Assembly (NCBI GenBank): GCA_963773655.1 | Contig: CAVZBX010000001.1 | Location: 186,001-250,000, forward strand | Length of the DNA stretch: 64,000 bases | Source: DASSQJ01 sp963773655 | Lineage (GTDB): Bacteria > Actinomycetota > Actinomycetes > Actinomycetales > Dermatophilaceae | Reading direction: 5' to 3' | Shown here: positions 26,018-34,919 of the stretch, one piece after another | Numbering within the stretch: the first letter of the stretch is position 1 | Layout of the letters: the number at the start of each line of letters is the position of its first letter | Program-made: the position numbers and the translations under genes | The notes under the pieces: model-generated | The model's input: only the letters and a program-made list of their open reading frames with translations | Told to the model about the DNA's origin: nothing | The model's database searches: none

Positions 26018-26845
26018 TCAGCCGCGACCGCGGCCGCCGGAGCGGCCCTTGGCGCCGGAGCGGTCCTTGGCCGTGGACTTCCCGGGCTTGACGCCCGTGG
26101 TCTTCCACGACGAGCCCGAGGACCGGCTGGTCGTCGTCTGCCTCGTCACCGACTTCTTCTCGGTCTTGACCTTCGTCTTGGTCTTGGTCGCGGACGTGGT
26201 GGTCCTGGTCACCGCGGACTCCACGGCGGAGGAGTCGCCGGACTCGTCGGTGGTGTCGTCACCGGACTCCTCGCCGGCGCTGTCGGCGTCCGAGTCCTCG
26301 GAGCCCTCCTCGAGCAGCTGCTCCTCGGTCTCCGGGGTCTCCTCGCCCGACTCCTCGTCGGCGGTGCCCCAGACGTCACCGCAGGACACGGTCTGGATGC
26401 CCAGGAAGGCCGGCGAGCGCTCGCCCGCCTTGCCGTTCGAGTTCATCACGTTGGCCCACGCGGTGCACAGCCCGAAGTGGGCGGGGCCCATCGGGTCGGG
26501 TCCACGGAGGTCGACGGCCTCGTCGGTCCCGTCGCCCTCGGACTCCTCGCCGGCGTCCTCGGCCTCCTCGACTTCCTCGTCGACCCCGGGGACCTCCTCC
26601 TCGGGGACCTCCTCCTCGGGGACCTCCCCCTCGGGGACCTCCCCCTCGGGGACCTCCCCCTCGGGGACCTCCTCCTCGGGGACGTCCTCCTCGCCGGCGC
26701 CCGGGTCGGTGGACGTCGAGGCGCCGGGCTCTGCTCCTACTTCGCTGGTGGGGGCGGTACCGGTGGTGGCCGCGGCAGCGACGCTCCCACCGAGGACGAC
26801 GGCGACAGCGCCTCCGAGCGCGACGCCCACTCTGGACAGTGACAT
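26018..26845 (-). CDS. secreted acidic repeat protein
   Basis: ATG 26845 follows a GGAGG site (CGGAGGTTCCTCCAC) and gives 275 residues. Residues 1-30 are a signal peptide (VGVALGGAVAVVLGGSVAAA). An acidic linker with seven VPEEE/VPEGE pentapeptides follows. A central folded segment of about 50 residues contains PMGPAHFGLCTAWANVMNSN and IQTVSCGDVWG; its two Cys could form a disulphide. Then come an acidic stretch and a Lys/Thr/Ser-rich basic tail. No enzyme motif is visible. The layout suggests an exported or wall-associated protein of unknown function. Confidence 0.85.
   Translation of the reverse strand: MSLSRVGVALGGAVAVVLGGSVAAAATTGTAPTSEVGAEPGASTSTDPGAGEEDVPEEEVPEGEVPEGEVPEGEVPEEEVPEEEVPGVDEEVEEAEDAGEESEGDGTDEAVDLRGPDPMGPAHFGLCTAWANVMNSNGKAGERSPAFLGIQTVSCGDVWGTADEESGEETPETEEQLLEEGSEDSDADSAGEESGDDTTDESGDSSAVESAVTRTTTSATKTKTKVKTEKKSVTRQTTTSRSSGSSWKTTGVKPGKSTAKDRSGAKGRSGGRGRG
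26588..26692. repeat. seven 15-base tandem repeats inside the secreted protein gene
   Basis: Seven units close to GGGGACCTCCTCCTC run head to tail (26588, 26603, 26618, 26633, 26648, 26663, 26678), with units 3 to 5 carrying CCCCCTC. They encode VPE(E/G)E pentapeptides on the minus strand. Confidence 0.9.
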
Positions 26846-27004
26846 GTGGAGGAACCTCCGGTGCAGGGGATGAAGGTGGCCCAGATGCTCCTCCTCGGCA
26901 CGCACCGGCGCAGCCCAGCAGGGGCCTGATCAGCCGAACGGACGATGTCACCGCCGTGCGGGGGTCCGTGGTGCTGCGGGTGCTCATCCGCCCCTTCCAG
27001 CAGA

Positions 27005-27592
27005 ATGAGCTGCGTGCAGCCACCAGCACCGGCCGGGTCGACGGCGACCGGGGAGCCCCTCGGATCGGTCGGCCGCGGTGTCGAGGTCCTCGCGGGCCGC
27101 GCCGTCGGAGGGCGCATCGATGCCGCCCTCGTGCTCACCCTGCGACTGGTCCGCCGACTCTGGTTGCCCGCGCTCGTCCTCGGGACCGCCTGGCTCGTGG
27201 CCACGGACGACGTCGACAGTGTGGCGGTGGCGGACCTCGACACGGTCGGCGAGCTCCTCGGCGCGCTGCTCAGCCCGCTCGCCGGTGTCGCCCTGGCGAT
27301 CGGGGTCCGCCTGGTGGCGGGAGCGCTGGGCCTCGTCGTGGCCCTCCCGCGGGCGCGGGCGGAGCTGGTCGCCGACGGGGAGCGCCGCACCGCGATCCTC
27401 GCTCGTGCGGCCGACCTGGTCTTCCTCACCGGGGCGCTGCGGTCGCTGCGCTTCACCGCCGCGGCCCGTGACGTCGCCGCCGGGCGGCTGGGCGCCGCCG
27501 GCCGCGTCGCCCTCGCCGTGGACCGGGTCGAGACCTGGCTCGCACCCGTGGCCGGGGCCGTGTTAGTGCTCGTCCTCCTGCTCGGCTCCTGA
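27005..27592 (+). CDS. hypothetical membrane protein
   Basis: A 195-residue protein from ATG 27005 (GTG 27014 is an alternative; neither has a good ribosome binding site). It has hydrophobic segments around VRRLWLPALVLGTAWLVA, LSPLAGVALAIGVRLVAGAL and a C-terminal anchor WLAPVAGAVLVLVLLLGS, with a soluble Arg/Ala-rich loop between them. No family is recognised. It ends 12 bases before the large phosphatase-like gene and is probably cotranscribed with it. Confidence 0.65.
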   Translation: MSCVQPPAPAGSTATGEPLGSVGRGVEVLAGRAVGGRIDAALVLTLRLVRRLWLPALVLGTAWLVATDDVDSVAVADLDTVGELLGALLSPLAGVALAIGVRLVAGALGLVVALPRARAELVADGERRTAILARAADLVFLTGALRSLRFTAAARDVAAGRLGAAGRVALAVDRVETWLAPVAGAVLVLVLLLGS

Positions 27593-27604
27593 GAGGCTGA
27601 CCCC

Positions 27605-30169
27605 ATGAGCGCGCCGAGACCGACCGGGCGGCCTCGCGCCGTCACCGTCGTCGTCGTCCTCACCGTCCTCGTCGGTCTCGGGGACCTGCTCCTCGGGGGG
27701 CTGCTCCTGGTCGCCTCCGGGGAGGGGGAGGCCCTCGACGGCATCACGGTGGAGCAGACGCGGGCCGCACTGCTCGTGGTCGGCAGCCTGGTGGTGCTCA
27801 CCGGGGTCGCCCTGGTCGTGCTCGCGGTGCTCCTGGCCCGTGGCGTCAACCTGGCCCGGCTCGTGCTCACGATCGTCCTGGCGCTGCAGCAGGCCCACGC
27901 CTGGTTCCTCGTCTCCGGGCTGGACCGGGGCGCCACGCAGGGGCTCGTCAGCCTGCTCGCCACGGCGCTCATCCTCGTGCTGCTGTGGGCCCCGGCCTCC
28001 TCCGCCTTCTTCGACCGCCACGGCGAGCGTGCCATGACTCGCGCACTCGGCAGTCCGGACCACTCCCGGCCACGCTCGCGGGTGCTCGAGTTCGTCCTGC
28101 GTCTCGCGATCCTCAGCCTCACCGTGCTGCTCACCCCCGGGATCGAGGCCGAGTCCGGGGCCGCCCTGCTCCTCGCGGTGGTCATGATCACGATCGCGGG
28201 CTGGGTGCTCGAGCCCGTGTTCCTCCGGGTGGCCCTCGTCTTCGGGTGGGTGGGGGCGGTCCTCCTCGCCCTCTTCGCCAACGCGGCGGTCATCGGCCTC
28301 GGCCTCTGGCTGACGCCCGGGGTCGAGATCTCCGGCGTCCTCTCCGTGCTCCTCGCATCGTGGATCTACGCCCTGGTCATGACCGTGCTGTCGTGGGCCC
28401 TGAGCATCAACGGCCGCGACTACCTCACCGTGCACGCGGTGCGGATGAGTGCCCGCCGGAGCACCGTGGAGCCCTCCGACATCCCGGGCGTCGTCTTCGT
28501 GCAGCTCGACGGGGTCCCGGCCCCGCTGCTGGAGAACGAGATCCGGGCCGGCAACATCCCCACGATCAGCCGTTGGGTGCGGTCGGGCTCCCACACGTGG
28601 ACCGAGTGGACCGCGCGCGTGCCCTCGACCACCCCGGTGAGCCAGGCCGGCCTGCTGCACGGCAGTACCGACGGCATCCCCGCCTTCCGGTGGTTCGACC
28701 GCGAGCTCGGGCGACTGCTCGTCGCCAACAAGCCGGCCGACGCCACCGTCATCGAGTCCCGGATCAGTGACGGGCGCGGCCTGCTGGCGGACGACGGCGT
28801 CAGCATCTCCAACCTCTTCTCCGGTGACGCCCCGACCTCGCTGCTGACGATGAGCGGGTTGCGGCGGGGTGGCGGCCTCGGCCTCGGACCCTCCCACTCG
28901 TACGCGGCCTTCTTCACCCACCCCGCCGGCATCCTCCGCGCGTTCATCCTCACCGTGGGCGAGATGGTCAAGGAGGTGTTCCAGGCCCGCCGGCAGGTGC
29001 GCCGCGGGGTGGAGCCGCGGATCCACCGGGGCGGTTCCTACGTGGCGCTGAGGGCGGTGACCAACGTCTTCCTGCGCGACCTCAACGTCGCGCTCGTCGT
29101 CGAGGCGATGGTGAACGGCGCCCGGTCCATCTACGTCGACTTCGTCGACTACGACGAGATCGCCCACCACGCGGGCGTGACCCGTTCGGAGTCGCTGGCC
29201 GCGCTGTACGGACTCGACGACGCGCTGCGCAGCATCGAGCAGGTCATCGACTCCGGGGTGACGCCGCGGCCCTACCACGTGGTCCTCGTCTCCGACCACG
29301 GTCAGAGCCAGGGTGCCACCTTCCTCCAGCGCTACGGGCAGACCCTCGAGGAGCTGGTCCTCGAGCACATGGCCGGGGGCACGGTGAGCGCCGCGACCGG
29401 CGAGGTGGAGGCCTGGGGGCCGGTCAACGTCCTCGTCGGCCAGCTGGCGGGCCAGCAGTCGGTGTCGGGTCGGCTCGCGCGCCGGGCCATCGCCGACCGC
29501 GACCCCGAGGCCCCGGTGGGCCCCGACGCCGCAACCGGTGGCGAACCGCCCGCTGCGGAGCCCGCCGAGATCACCGTCGTCGGCTCCGGCAACCTCGGCG
29601 GGGTCTGGTTCAGCCGGCACCGCGAGCGTCAGACCGCCGGGGACATCGAGCGTGCCCACCCCGGGCTGCTCGCGGCGCTCGCCGCCCACCCGGGCATCGG
29701 CTTCGTCGTCGTCCTCGGGGACGACGGCCCCGTGGCGCTCGGTGCGGGCGGCACCCACGACCTCGTGGCCGGCGAGGTGGTGGGGGAGGACCCGCTGGGC
29801 CCGTTCGGGCCCGACGCCCGCAGCGACTTCCTCCGGGTCTGCGCCTTCGACGACGCTCCCGACATCTACGTCAACTCCCTGTACGACCCCGTGCTCGACG
29901 AGGTCGCGGCGTTCGAGGAGCTCGTGGGCTGCCACGGCGGGCTCGGCGGGTGGCAGACGCGCCCGCTGCTCGTGCACCCCGCGCAGTGGGAGGTGGACCT
30001 CGACCTGCTCGACGAGCACGGACGGCTGCGCGGCGCCGAGAGCGTGCACCGCCAGCTGGTGCGCTGGCTGGAGCGGCTCGGCCACCGGAAGAGCCTGCGC
30101 CCCGCCACCCCCGGATCGGTGGAACCGACGGCGGAGCCGGCGTCGCCACCGGCCGCCCCCGCCGGCTGA
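27605..30169 (+). CDS. holin-like membrane domain fused to alkaline-phosphatase-superfamily domain
   Basis: An 854-residue protein from ATG 27605 with GAGAGG before it. The first 280 residues contain seven or eight membrane helices; the later part of them (ITIAGWVLEPVFLRVALVFG) resembles the phage holin-like domain named in this family. A soluble alkaline-phosphatase fold follows: metal-binding VVFVQLDGVPAPLL, nucleophile region VPSTTPVSQAGLLHGS (a Thr) and metal-binding VSDHGQSQG. It would hydrolyse a phosphate or phosphonate ester, or transfer such a group, at the membrane. The substrate is unknown; lipid- or wall-linked groups are plausible. Confidence 0.85.
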   Translation: MSAPRPTGRPRAVTVVVVLTVLVGLGDLLLGGLLLVASGEGEALDGITVEQTRAALLVVGSLVVLTGVALVVLAVLLARGVNLARLVLTIVLALQQAHAWFLVSGLDRGATQGLVSLLATALILVLLWAPASSAFFDRHGERAMTRALGSPDHSRPRSRVLEFVLRLAILSLTVLLTPGIEAESGAALLLAVVMITIAGWVLEPVFLRVALVFGWVGAVLLALFANAAVIGLGLWLTPGVEISGVLSVLLASWIYALVMTVLSWALSINGRDYLTVHAVRMSARRSTVEPSDIPGVVFVQLDGVPAPLLENEIRAGNIPTISRWVRSGSHTWTEWTARVPSTTPVSQAGLLHGSTDGIPAFRWFDRELGRLLVANKPADATVIESRISDGRGLLADDGVSISNLFSGDAPTSLLTMSGLRRGGGLGLGPSHSYAAFFTHPAGILRAFILTVGEMVKEVFQARRQVRRGVEPRIHRGGSYVALRAVTNVFLRDLNVALVVEAMVNGARSIYVDFVDYDEIAHHAGVTRSESLAALYGLDDALRSIEQVIDSGVTPRPYHVVLVSDHGQSQGATFLQRYGQTLEELVLEHMAGGTVSAATGEVEAWGPVNVLVGQLAGQQSVSGRLARRAIADRDPEAPVGPDAATGGEPPAAEPAEITVVGSGNLGGVWFSRHRERQTAGDIERAHPGLLAALAAHPGIGFVVVLGDDGPVALGAGGTHDLVAGEVVGEDPLGPFGPDARSDFLRVCAFDDAPDIYVNSLYDPVLDEVAAFEELVGCHGGLGGWQTRPLLVHPAQWEVDLDLLDEHGRLRGAESVHRQLVRWLERLGHRKSLRPATPGSVEPTAEPASPPAAPAG

Positions 30170-30217
30170 CCCGCCCCGGGGGCGGGCGGTCGGCCGCGAT
30201 GGGGGGGACGGCGACCG

Positions 30218-33200
30218 TCAGGCCGGCTGGAGCACCCGTGAGGGGACCTCCACCGTGGTCACTGCGCCGTCGCACAGCCCGAGGAAGGCGCCGAGCGCTC
30301 GCAGCTCGTCGGCGCTGCGCGGGGGGAAGTCGGTGAGCGTGCGGGAGCGGACGACGAACACCGAGTGCTGGGCCCGGGACACCGCGACGTTGAGCCGGTG
30401 TCGGTCGAGGAGGAAGCCCATGCCCCGGGACACCTCGGAGTGGGACGACGCCGCCATCGACAGGATCGCCACCGGCGCCTGCTGTCCCTGGAACTTGTCG
30501 ACGGTGCCGACCCGCACCGTGCCGAGGCCGGCGTCGGCGAGGACGCGGCGGAGCAGGTTGGCCTGCTGGTTGTAGGGCGTGATGACGAGGACGTCCTGCT
30601 GGGTCATCGGCCGGGGGCCGCGGGGAGCGCCGTCGACGTCGAGGTCGGCGGGGTCGTGCCAGGTGCGGGCGAGGAGATCCTCGACCAGCCCGCGGACCGC
30701 GGCGGCCTCCTCCGCGGAGGACGTCGAGTTCTCCCGGTGGTCGACGAGCCTGACGTGCAACCCCGGGTCGACGCCGTCGAGGGTCCTGGTGGCGGTGACG
30801 GTGCTCAGGGACTCCAGCCGCCCTGCGTAGGCCAGCCGGGAGACGGGGGCGGTGAGTGCGGGGTGCATCCGCCAGGTGGTGGCGAGGAAGTACCCGAGCT
30901 CGGGAGGCAACACCGGCTCCCCGCGGGCGAGCCACACCAGGGCCGCGGTGTCGACGGGCTCGGCGTGGGTGCCCGTGGTCACCTGGGGCAGCTGCTGCGG
31001 GTCGCCGAGCAGGAGGAGCCGCCGTGCGGCCACGGAGACGGCGAGGGTCTTCGCCAGGGAGAACTGCCCGGCCTCGTCGACGACCAGGAGGTCGAGCTGG
31101 CCGCGGGCGACGCGGCGCTCGTTGGTGAGGTCCCAGGCGGTTCCCCCGATGACGTAGCCGCGCCCGGCGACCCGGTGCTCCTCGGCGAACTCCGCGAGGT
31201 CGTCGGGTCGGGACAGTGCGGTCCACCCGGGCTCCGGGGTGGCGGAGGGGACCTTGGCGACCTGGCCCGCCGCCGTGCCGGTGGCCTGCACGATGGTGGT
31301 GAGGACGTTCTCGACGGCGGCGTGGCTCTGGGCGCACACCCCCACGGCCCAGCCGAGCTCGACGAGCCTGGCGACGACGTGGGCACCGACGTGCGTCTTG
31401 CCGGTGCCGGGCGGCCCCTGGACCGCGAGGTAGGAGTCGTCCATGGCGCACAGCGCCTCGGTGATCGCCTCGACGTAGGCGTCCGGACCGGTGCCCGGCG
31501 AGGGGAGCGGGGCACCGCCTCGAAGTCGCGGTGGGCGGCGGAGCAGCACGTCGGTGCCGGCACCGGGGCACGGCCGCCCCGCGGCCAGGACTGCCTCGGC
31601 GACCTCGGCGAGGGCGGCGTCGAGCGGCGCGGTGCTGACGTTGTCGTTGGGCACGAGCGCCACCGGACCGACCTCGTGGCCCTCGGGCCCCGGCTGGAGC
31701 TCCTCGACGAGGAGGGTCTGGTGGAGCCGGCCGTTGGCCGCGAGGTACTCCTGCGCCTCGAGCACCTGCACACCGGCCGGGCTCTTCGCGTTGGCGTGCA
31801 GCGCCTCGGACTCCACGCCCACCGGGGCAGGGACGGCGTAGACCGCGGACACCCTGGCACCGACGGGGAGCGGCGCACTGCGCATCGGCTCGCCCCGCAA
31901 CCGAAGGTGGCGGCGGGCCTTGCGCGCCCGGGGCGGCCGGTGCCACCCCTGCACGACCTCGACGTCGTCGACGACGAACACGCCCTCCGCCGCCCGCCAG
32001 TCCCCGACCGGCAGCCGAAGTCGCTCGAAGTGCTCCTGCCACTTCGGCTTGTCCTCCCGTGCGTGGTAGAGGACCGAGGCGGCGACCAGCGCGGTGGCCT
32101 GGTCCTCCGCACTGCGCTCGGCGGGGGCGCGGCCGCCGACGAGGCCCCGGACCGCGGCCTCGAGGGCCAGCGCCGCCCGGCGCTTCTCGCTGACCTCGAC
32201 CTCGGTGACCGCGACGTCGTCGACGGCCGCGGCGGCCACCTCGCCGTGCTCGTCCCGCCGGGCGAGGAGCCACTCGCGCAGCAGATAGGTGGAGACGCAG
32301 TCGTCCTCGTTGTAGTGGGCGATGTCGGCGAGCAGCGCCCGGGCCTCCTCGTCACGGCCCTCGATCCGTGCCGCGGTGAACTGGTGGTAGACGACGATGC
32401 TCTCGGCGCCGCCCTGGACGTCACCCTCGCGCTCGTCCATGTACAGCGGCTCGAGCTTCTTGATCGAGTACGAACGCTGCGAGACCCGGATGCCGGCCCG
32501 GACCGTGGCGTAGAGGTCGACGAAGACGCCGTCGCGCAGCAGCTGGTCGACCTCGTCCTCGTAGACGCCGTGGCGGGCCGCGAGCCGAAGCAGCGCCGAC
32601 GGCTCGTAGGGCGCGTAGTGGTAGACGTGCAACCCCGGCCAGCGGCGCCGGCGCTCGGTGAGGTGGTCGACGAAGTCGACGAGGGCCTGCCGCTCCTCGG
32701 CGCGGTCGTGCGCCCAGAACGCCCGGAACACCGGCTCGCCGGCGTCGACCTCCACCATGCCGAACAGGTACTCGAGACCCCAGGTCGCCGAGCCGCGTTC
32801 CTGCCACAGCGGGTCGCCCTCGAAGTCGAAGAAGACGTCGCCGTCGCTCGGCGGCGGCAGGCGGCGCAGGGCCTCGAGGTCGACCACCTCGTGGCGGACC
32901 CCGCCCGCCGGGTCGCGGTCCTGCTCCAGCTGCAGCCGGGCCTGCGCCCGCAGCCGCTCCAGCGTGGCGGAGCGGACGTCGGCGACCGGACCGTCGTGGG
33001 CGGCCAGCTGCTCGACCGTGGTGACGCCGGCCTCGAGCAGCCGGCGGCGGGTGGGCCCGCGCATGCCGGCGACGAGGAGCAGGTCGCGGGCGGCCTCGGC
33101 CTCGGCCTCGCAGGTGGCGCAGCGGCCGCACGCGAGCCAGCGCTCGTCGCCCCAGGCGGCGGCCGCCTGGCCGTCGTGGTGGTCGGCGAGCAGCCCGTCG

Positions 33201-33784
33201 AGCCGGTCGCGCCGGGCCCGGTACACGGGGACGACGTCGGCGAGTGGGACGTCGCGGACGGCGCCGTCGCCGAGCACGAGCCGCGCGGTCGGCGCGACCT
33301 CGACCCCGTGCCCCTCGAGCAGCGCCGCGTAGGCGGCGATCTGCAGCAGTGCCGCGACGCCCTCCGAGCGCGCGAGCTTGGTGTCGCTGACGAGCCAGCC
33401 CTCGGGCGTCAGCTCGAGGAAGTCGGCGTGTCCGACGAAGCGGCCGTCGAAGAGCGTGGCCTGGAAGAGCACCTCGGCACCGCCGCGCAGCGCCTCCAAG
33501 GTGCCGGCCATCGCGGCGGCGAGCCCGGCGTCGGTGTACCGGGGCCGCTCGAGCTGCACGACCCGGCCGGGGTGCTCGCGCGCGAGCCGGCGAAGCTCGG
33601 CCTGCTCGTGCTGGTCGCCGAGTGACGCGACCCGCGCGAGCATCGGGTCGTCCGGGGACGCCACCGGGGAGCGGAGCCCGCGGAGGACGTCGAGCTCGGC
33701 GACGAGGGCGAACTCGCACGCCGAGGCGGTGCGCAGGTCGCTGGCGCTGATGACGAGGCGCCGGTCGTCGCCGAGGAGGAACAT
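30218..33784 (-). CDS. TM0106-family RecB-like nuclease / SF1 helicase fusion
   Basis: An 1188-residue protein from ATG 33784, leaderless by spacing. The N-terminus is a Cas4/RecB-like nuclease: SACEFALVAELD, LVSDTKLA (metal Asp and Lys), LQIAAYAALL (Q-x3-Y) and the Cys cluster WLACGRCATC, likely an Fe-S site. A DEDD-type RNase H-like domain follows (DVFFDFEGDPLW, then AHYNEDDCVSTYLLREWLLA). The last 450 residues are a UPF1-like helicase: GPPGTGKTH near residue 790, LLVVDEAGQFSLA near 900, LLLGDPQQLPQV and VAVSRAQHSVFVVRSR. It is likely a DNA repair or nucleic-acid processing enzyme. No CRISPR array is nearby. Confidence 0.9.
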   Translation of the reverse strand: MFLLGDDRRLVISASDLRTASACEFALVAELDVLRGLRSPVASPDDPMLARVASLGDQHEQAELRRLAREHPGRVVQLERPRYTDAGLAAAMAGTLEALRGGAEVLFQATLFDGRFVGHADFLELTPEGWLVSDTKLARSEGVAALLQIAAYAALLEGHGVEVAPTARLVLGDGAVRDVPLADVVPVYRARRDRLDGLLADHHDGQAAAAWGDERWLACGRCATCEAEAEAARDLLLVAGMRGPTRRRLLEAGVTTVEQLAAHDGPVADVRSATLERLRAQARLQLEQDRDPAGGVRHEVVDLEALRRLPPPSDGDVFFDFEGDPLWQERGSATWGLEYLFGMVEVDAGEPVFRAFWAHDRAEERQALVDFVDHLTERRRRWPGLHVYHYAPYEPSALLRLAARHGVYEDEVDQLLRDGVFVDLYATVRAGIRVSQRSYSIKKLEPLYMDEREGDVQGGAESIVVYHQFTAARIEGRDEEARALLADIAHYNEDDCVSTYLLREWLLARRDEHGEVAAAAVDDVAVTEVEVSEKRRAALALEAAVRGLVGGRAPAERSAEDQATALVAASVLYHAREDKPKWQEHFERLRLPVGDWRAAEGVFVVDDVEVVQGWHRPPRARKARRHLRLRGEPMRSAPLPVGARVSAVYAVPAPVGVESEALHANAKSPAGVQVLEAQEYLAANGRLHQTLLVEELQPGPEGHEVGPVALVPNDNVSTAPLDAALAEVAEAVLAAGRPCPGAGTDVLLRRPPRLRGGAPLPSPGTGPDAYVEAITEALCAMDDSYLAVQGPPGTGKTHVGAHVVARLVELGWAVGVCAQSHAAVENVLTTIVQATGTAAGQVAKVPSATPEPGWTALSRPDDLAEFAEEHRVAGRGYVIGGTAWDLTNERRVARGQLDLLVVDEAGQFSLAKTLAVSVAARRLLLLGDPQQLPQVTTGTHAEPVDTAALVWLARGEPVLPPELGYFLATTWRMHPALTAPVSRLAYAGRLESLSTVTATRTLDGVDPGLHVRLVDHRENSTSSAEEAAAVRGLVEDLLARTWHDPADLDVDGAPRGPRPMTQQDVLVITPYNQQANLLRRVLADAGLGTVRVGTVDKFQGQQAPVAILSMAASSHSEVSRGMGFLLDRHRLNVAVSRAQHSVFVVRSRTLTDFPPRSADELRALGAFLGLCDGAVTTVEVPSRVLQPA

Positions 33785-33790
33785 GTCCCG

Positions 33791-33796
33791 AACCTA
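33791..33796 (-). promoter_or_regulatory. -10 element TAGGTT of the nuclease/helicase gene
   Basis: Minus-strand TAGGTT, six bases upstream of ATG 33784. Confidence 0.5.
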
Positions 33797-33872
33797 CGCC
33801 GGGGGTCCGACAGCGCCGCGGCACGACATCCCGGTCGGAGAGTCCCGGGGCGGGCGGTGGTGGGCCGCCGGC

Positions 33873-33907
33873 GCGACCGGCCCGGCCGAGTGCGCCGGGC
33901 CGGTCGC
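33873..33907 (-). terminator. terminator hairpin after the fasciclin gene
   Basis: Arms GCGACCGGCCCGGC (33873-33886) and GCCGGGCCGGTCGC (33894-33907) pair perfectly with a seven-base loop, 16 bases beyond the FAS1 gene stop. Confidence 0.65.
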
Positions 33908-33922
33908 GGGCAGCGGAGTTCC

Positions 33923-34558
33923 TCAGAGGTTCAGCGGTCGGAGGACGAAGACGATCCCGTGCGCGATCTGCTTGTTGCCCTTGTTGATGTCCAGCGCACG
34001 GCTGTTGAGGAACGGGTTGACGTCGTCCGGGTCCTGGTCCCTCAGCTCGACGACCGGGATCCACCTGTTGTAGACGCGCACGGTGAAGGTCCCACCCTGG
34101 GCCGTGGTCAGCGTGGCGCCGTTGGCCTTGACCGCGTCCCGCTTGGTGATCGTCGCGCCCGGGACGACGTGGTAGAGGAGCACCTGCTCGACCGCGTCGA
34201 TGCCGACCGCTCCGGCGAGCTCGGAGAAGACCCGGCTCTCGGACCAGAACCAGCGGCCGGTGAGGTCCTTGACGAGCACCTGGAAGGCCCGGTCGTTGGG
34301 GATGAACGCCGTCAGCGGCACCGACCCGTCGGTGAGGAGGCGGACGTCGCTGCCGGGCTTCTCGTCGAGGACCGCGAGCACGGCCTCGGTGACGATGTCG
34401 TAGTCGTACCAGTTGCCGTCGAACTGGTTGCCGTCCGAGGTGAGCACGTCGGCGAGGCTGCGCTCGCCGGTCGGAGTGGTGGCGGACGCGGCCGCGGGGG
34501 CGACGAGCGCGGCGGCCAGGCCGAGGGTGGCGGCGGTGAGACCGATGCGGCGGATCAT
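33923..34558 (-). CDS. secreted fasciclin (FAS1) domain protein
   Basis: ATG 34558 with GAGAGGA upstream gives 211 residues. The signal peptide is MIRRIGLTAATLGLAAALVA followed by PAAASA. One FAS1 domain follows: VPLTAFIPNDRAFQVLVKDL (H1 motif region), VEQVLLYHVVPGATI (the YH motif) and ALDINKGNKQIAHGIVFVL. FAS1 domains mediate adhesion and protein or polysaccharide contacts outside the cell. The gene lies 361 bases from the O-mannosyltransferase gene; secreted Ser/Thr-rich proteins are typical PMT clients, but this link is inference only. Confidence 0.92.
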   Translation of the reverse strand: MIRRIGLTAATLGLAAALVAPAAASATTPTGERSLADVLTSDGNQFDGNWYDYDIVTEAVLAVLDEKPGSDVRLLTDGSVPLTAFIPNDRAFQVLVKDLTGRWFWSESRVFSELAGAVGIDAVEQVLLYHVVPGATITKRDAVKANGATLTTAQGGTFTVRVYNRWIPVVELRDQDPDDVNPFLNSRALDINKGNKQIAHGIVFVLRPLNL

Positions 34559-34919
34559 GGGACAGTCCTCTCGGGTCGACGGGGCCGCGACGCTGCGACC
34601 TCGACCACCATTCCGCCGGAGGGAGCCACGCGGATGCACGGCAACCCGAAGCCTCGACACGGCCGGTCGCCCGGAGGACTCGGGCCGGGGCGTGTCGCCG
34701 AGGTCACCGCCGACCGCGGTGGCCGTGCGGGTGGCGCCGAGGGGGAGGTCGAGGGCGTCCGGTGGGGGCCGACCCGGCCGGACCCGGTGCGGAGCCGGCG
34801 ATCGGCACCGCACGTCCCCGACGTCGTGGTCCTGCGCGGCCTCACCGCGCCCCCGGTCCCGCGTCCGGCAGGGTCCCTCCACCGCGGCCCACTGGGGGCC
34901 GGCGGCCACGGCACCCGGG
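34559..34919. other. intergenic region between fasciclin gene and PMT gene
   Basis: 361 bases with no supported gene. It must hold the fasciclin promoter and any PMT terminator. I see no clear -10/-35 pair, repeat or hairpin. Confidence 0.5.

Noticed and set aside
26588..26692. Regularly spaced 15-base repeats considered as a CRISPR array
   Set aside because: Repeats are contiguous without spacers and lie in frame inside a coding gene. No CRISPR array or cas operon was found anywhere in the window; the Cas4-like domain at 30218 is part of a helicase fusion.
27563..30085. 840-codon minus-strand open frame opposite the phosphatase-like gene
   Set aside because: Histidine/Glu/Gly-rich shadow with no domain; the plus strand has clear metal-site motifs.
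30365..33625. 1086-codon plus-strand open frame
   Set aside because: Antisense to the nuclease/helicase gene; no start signal or motif.
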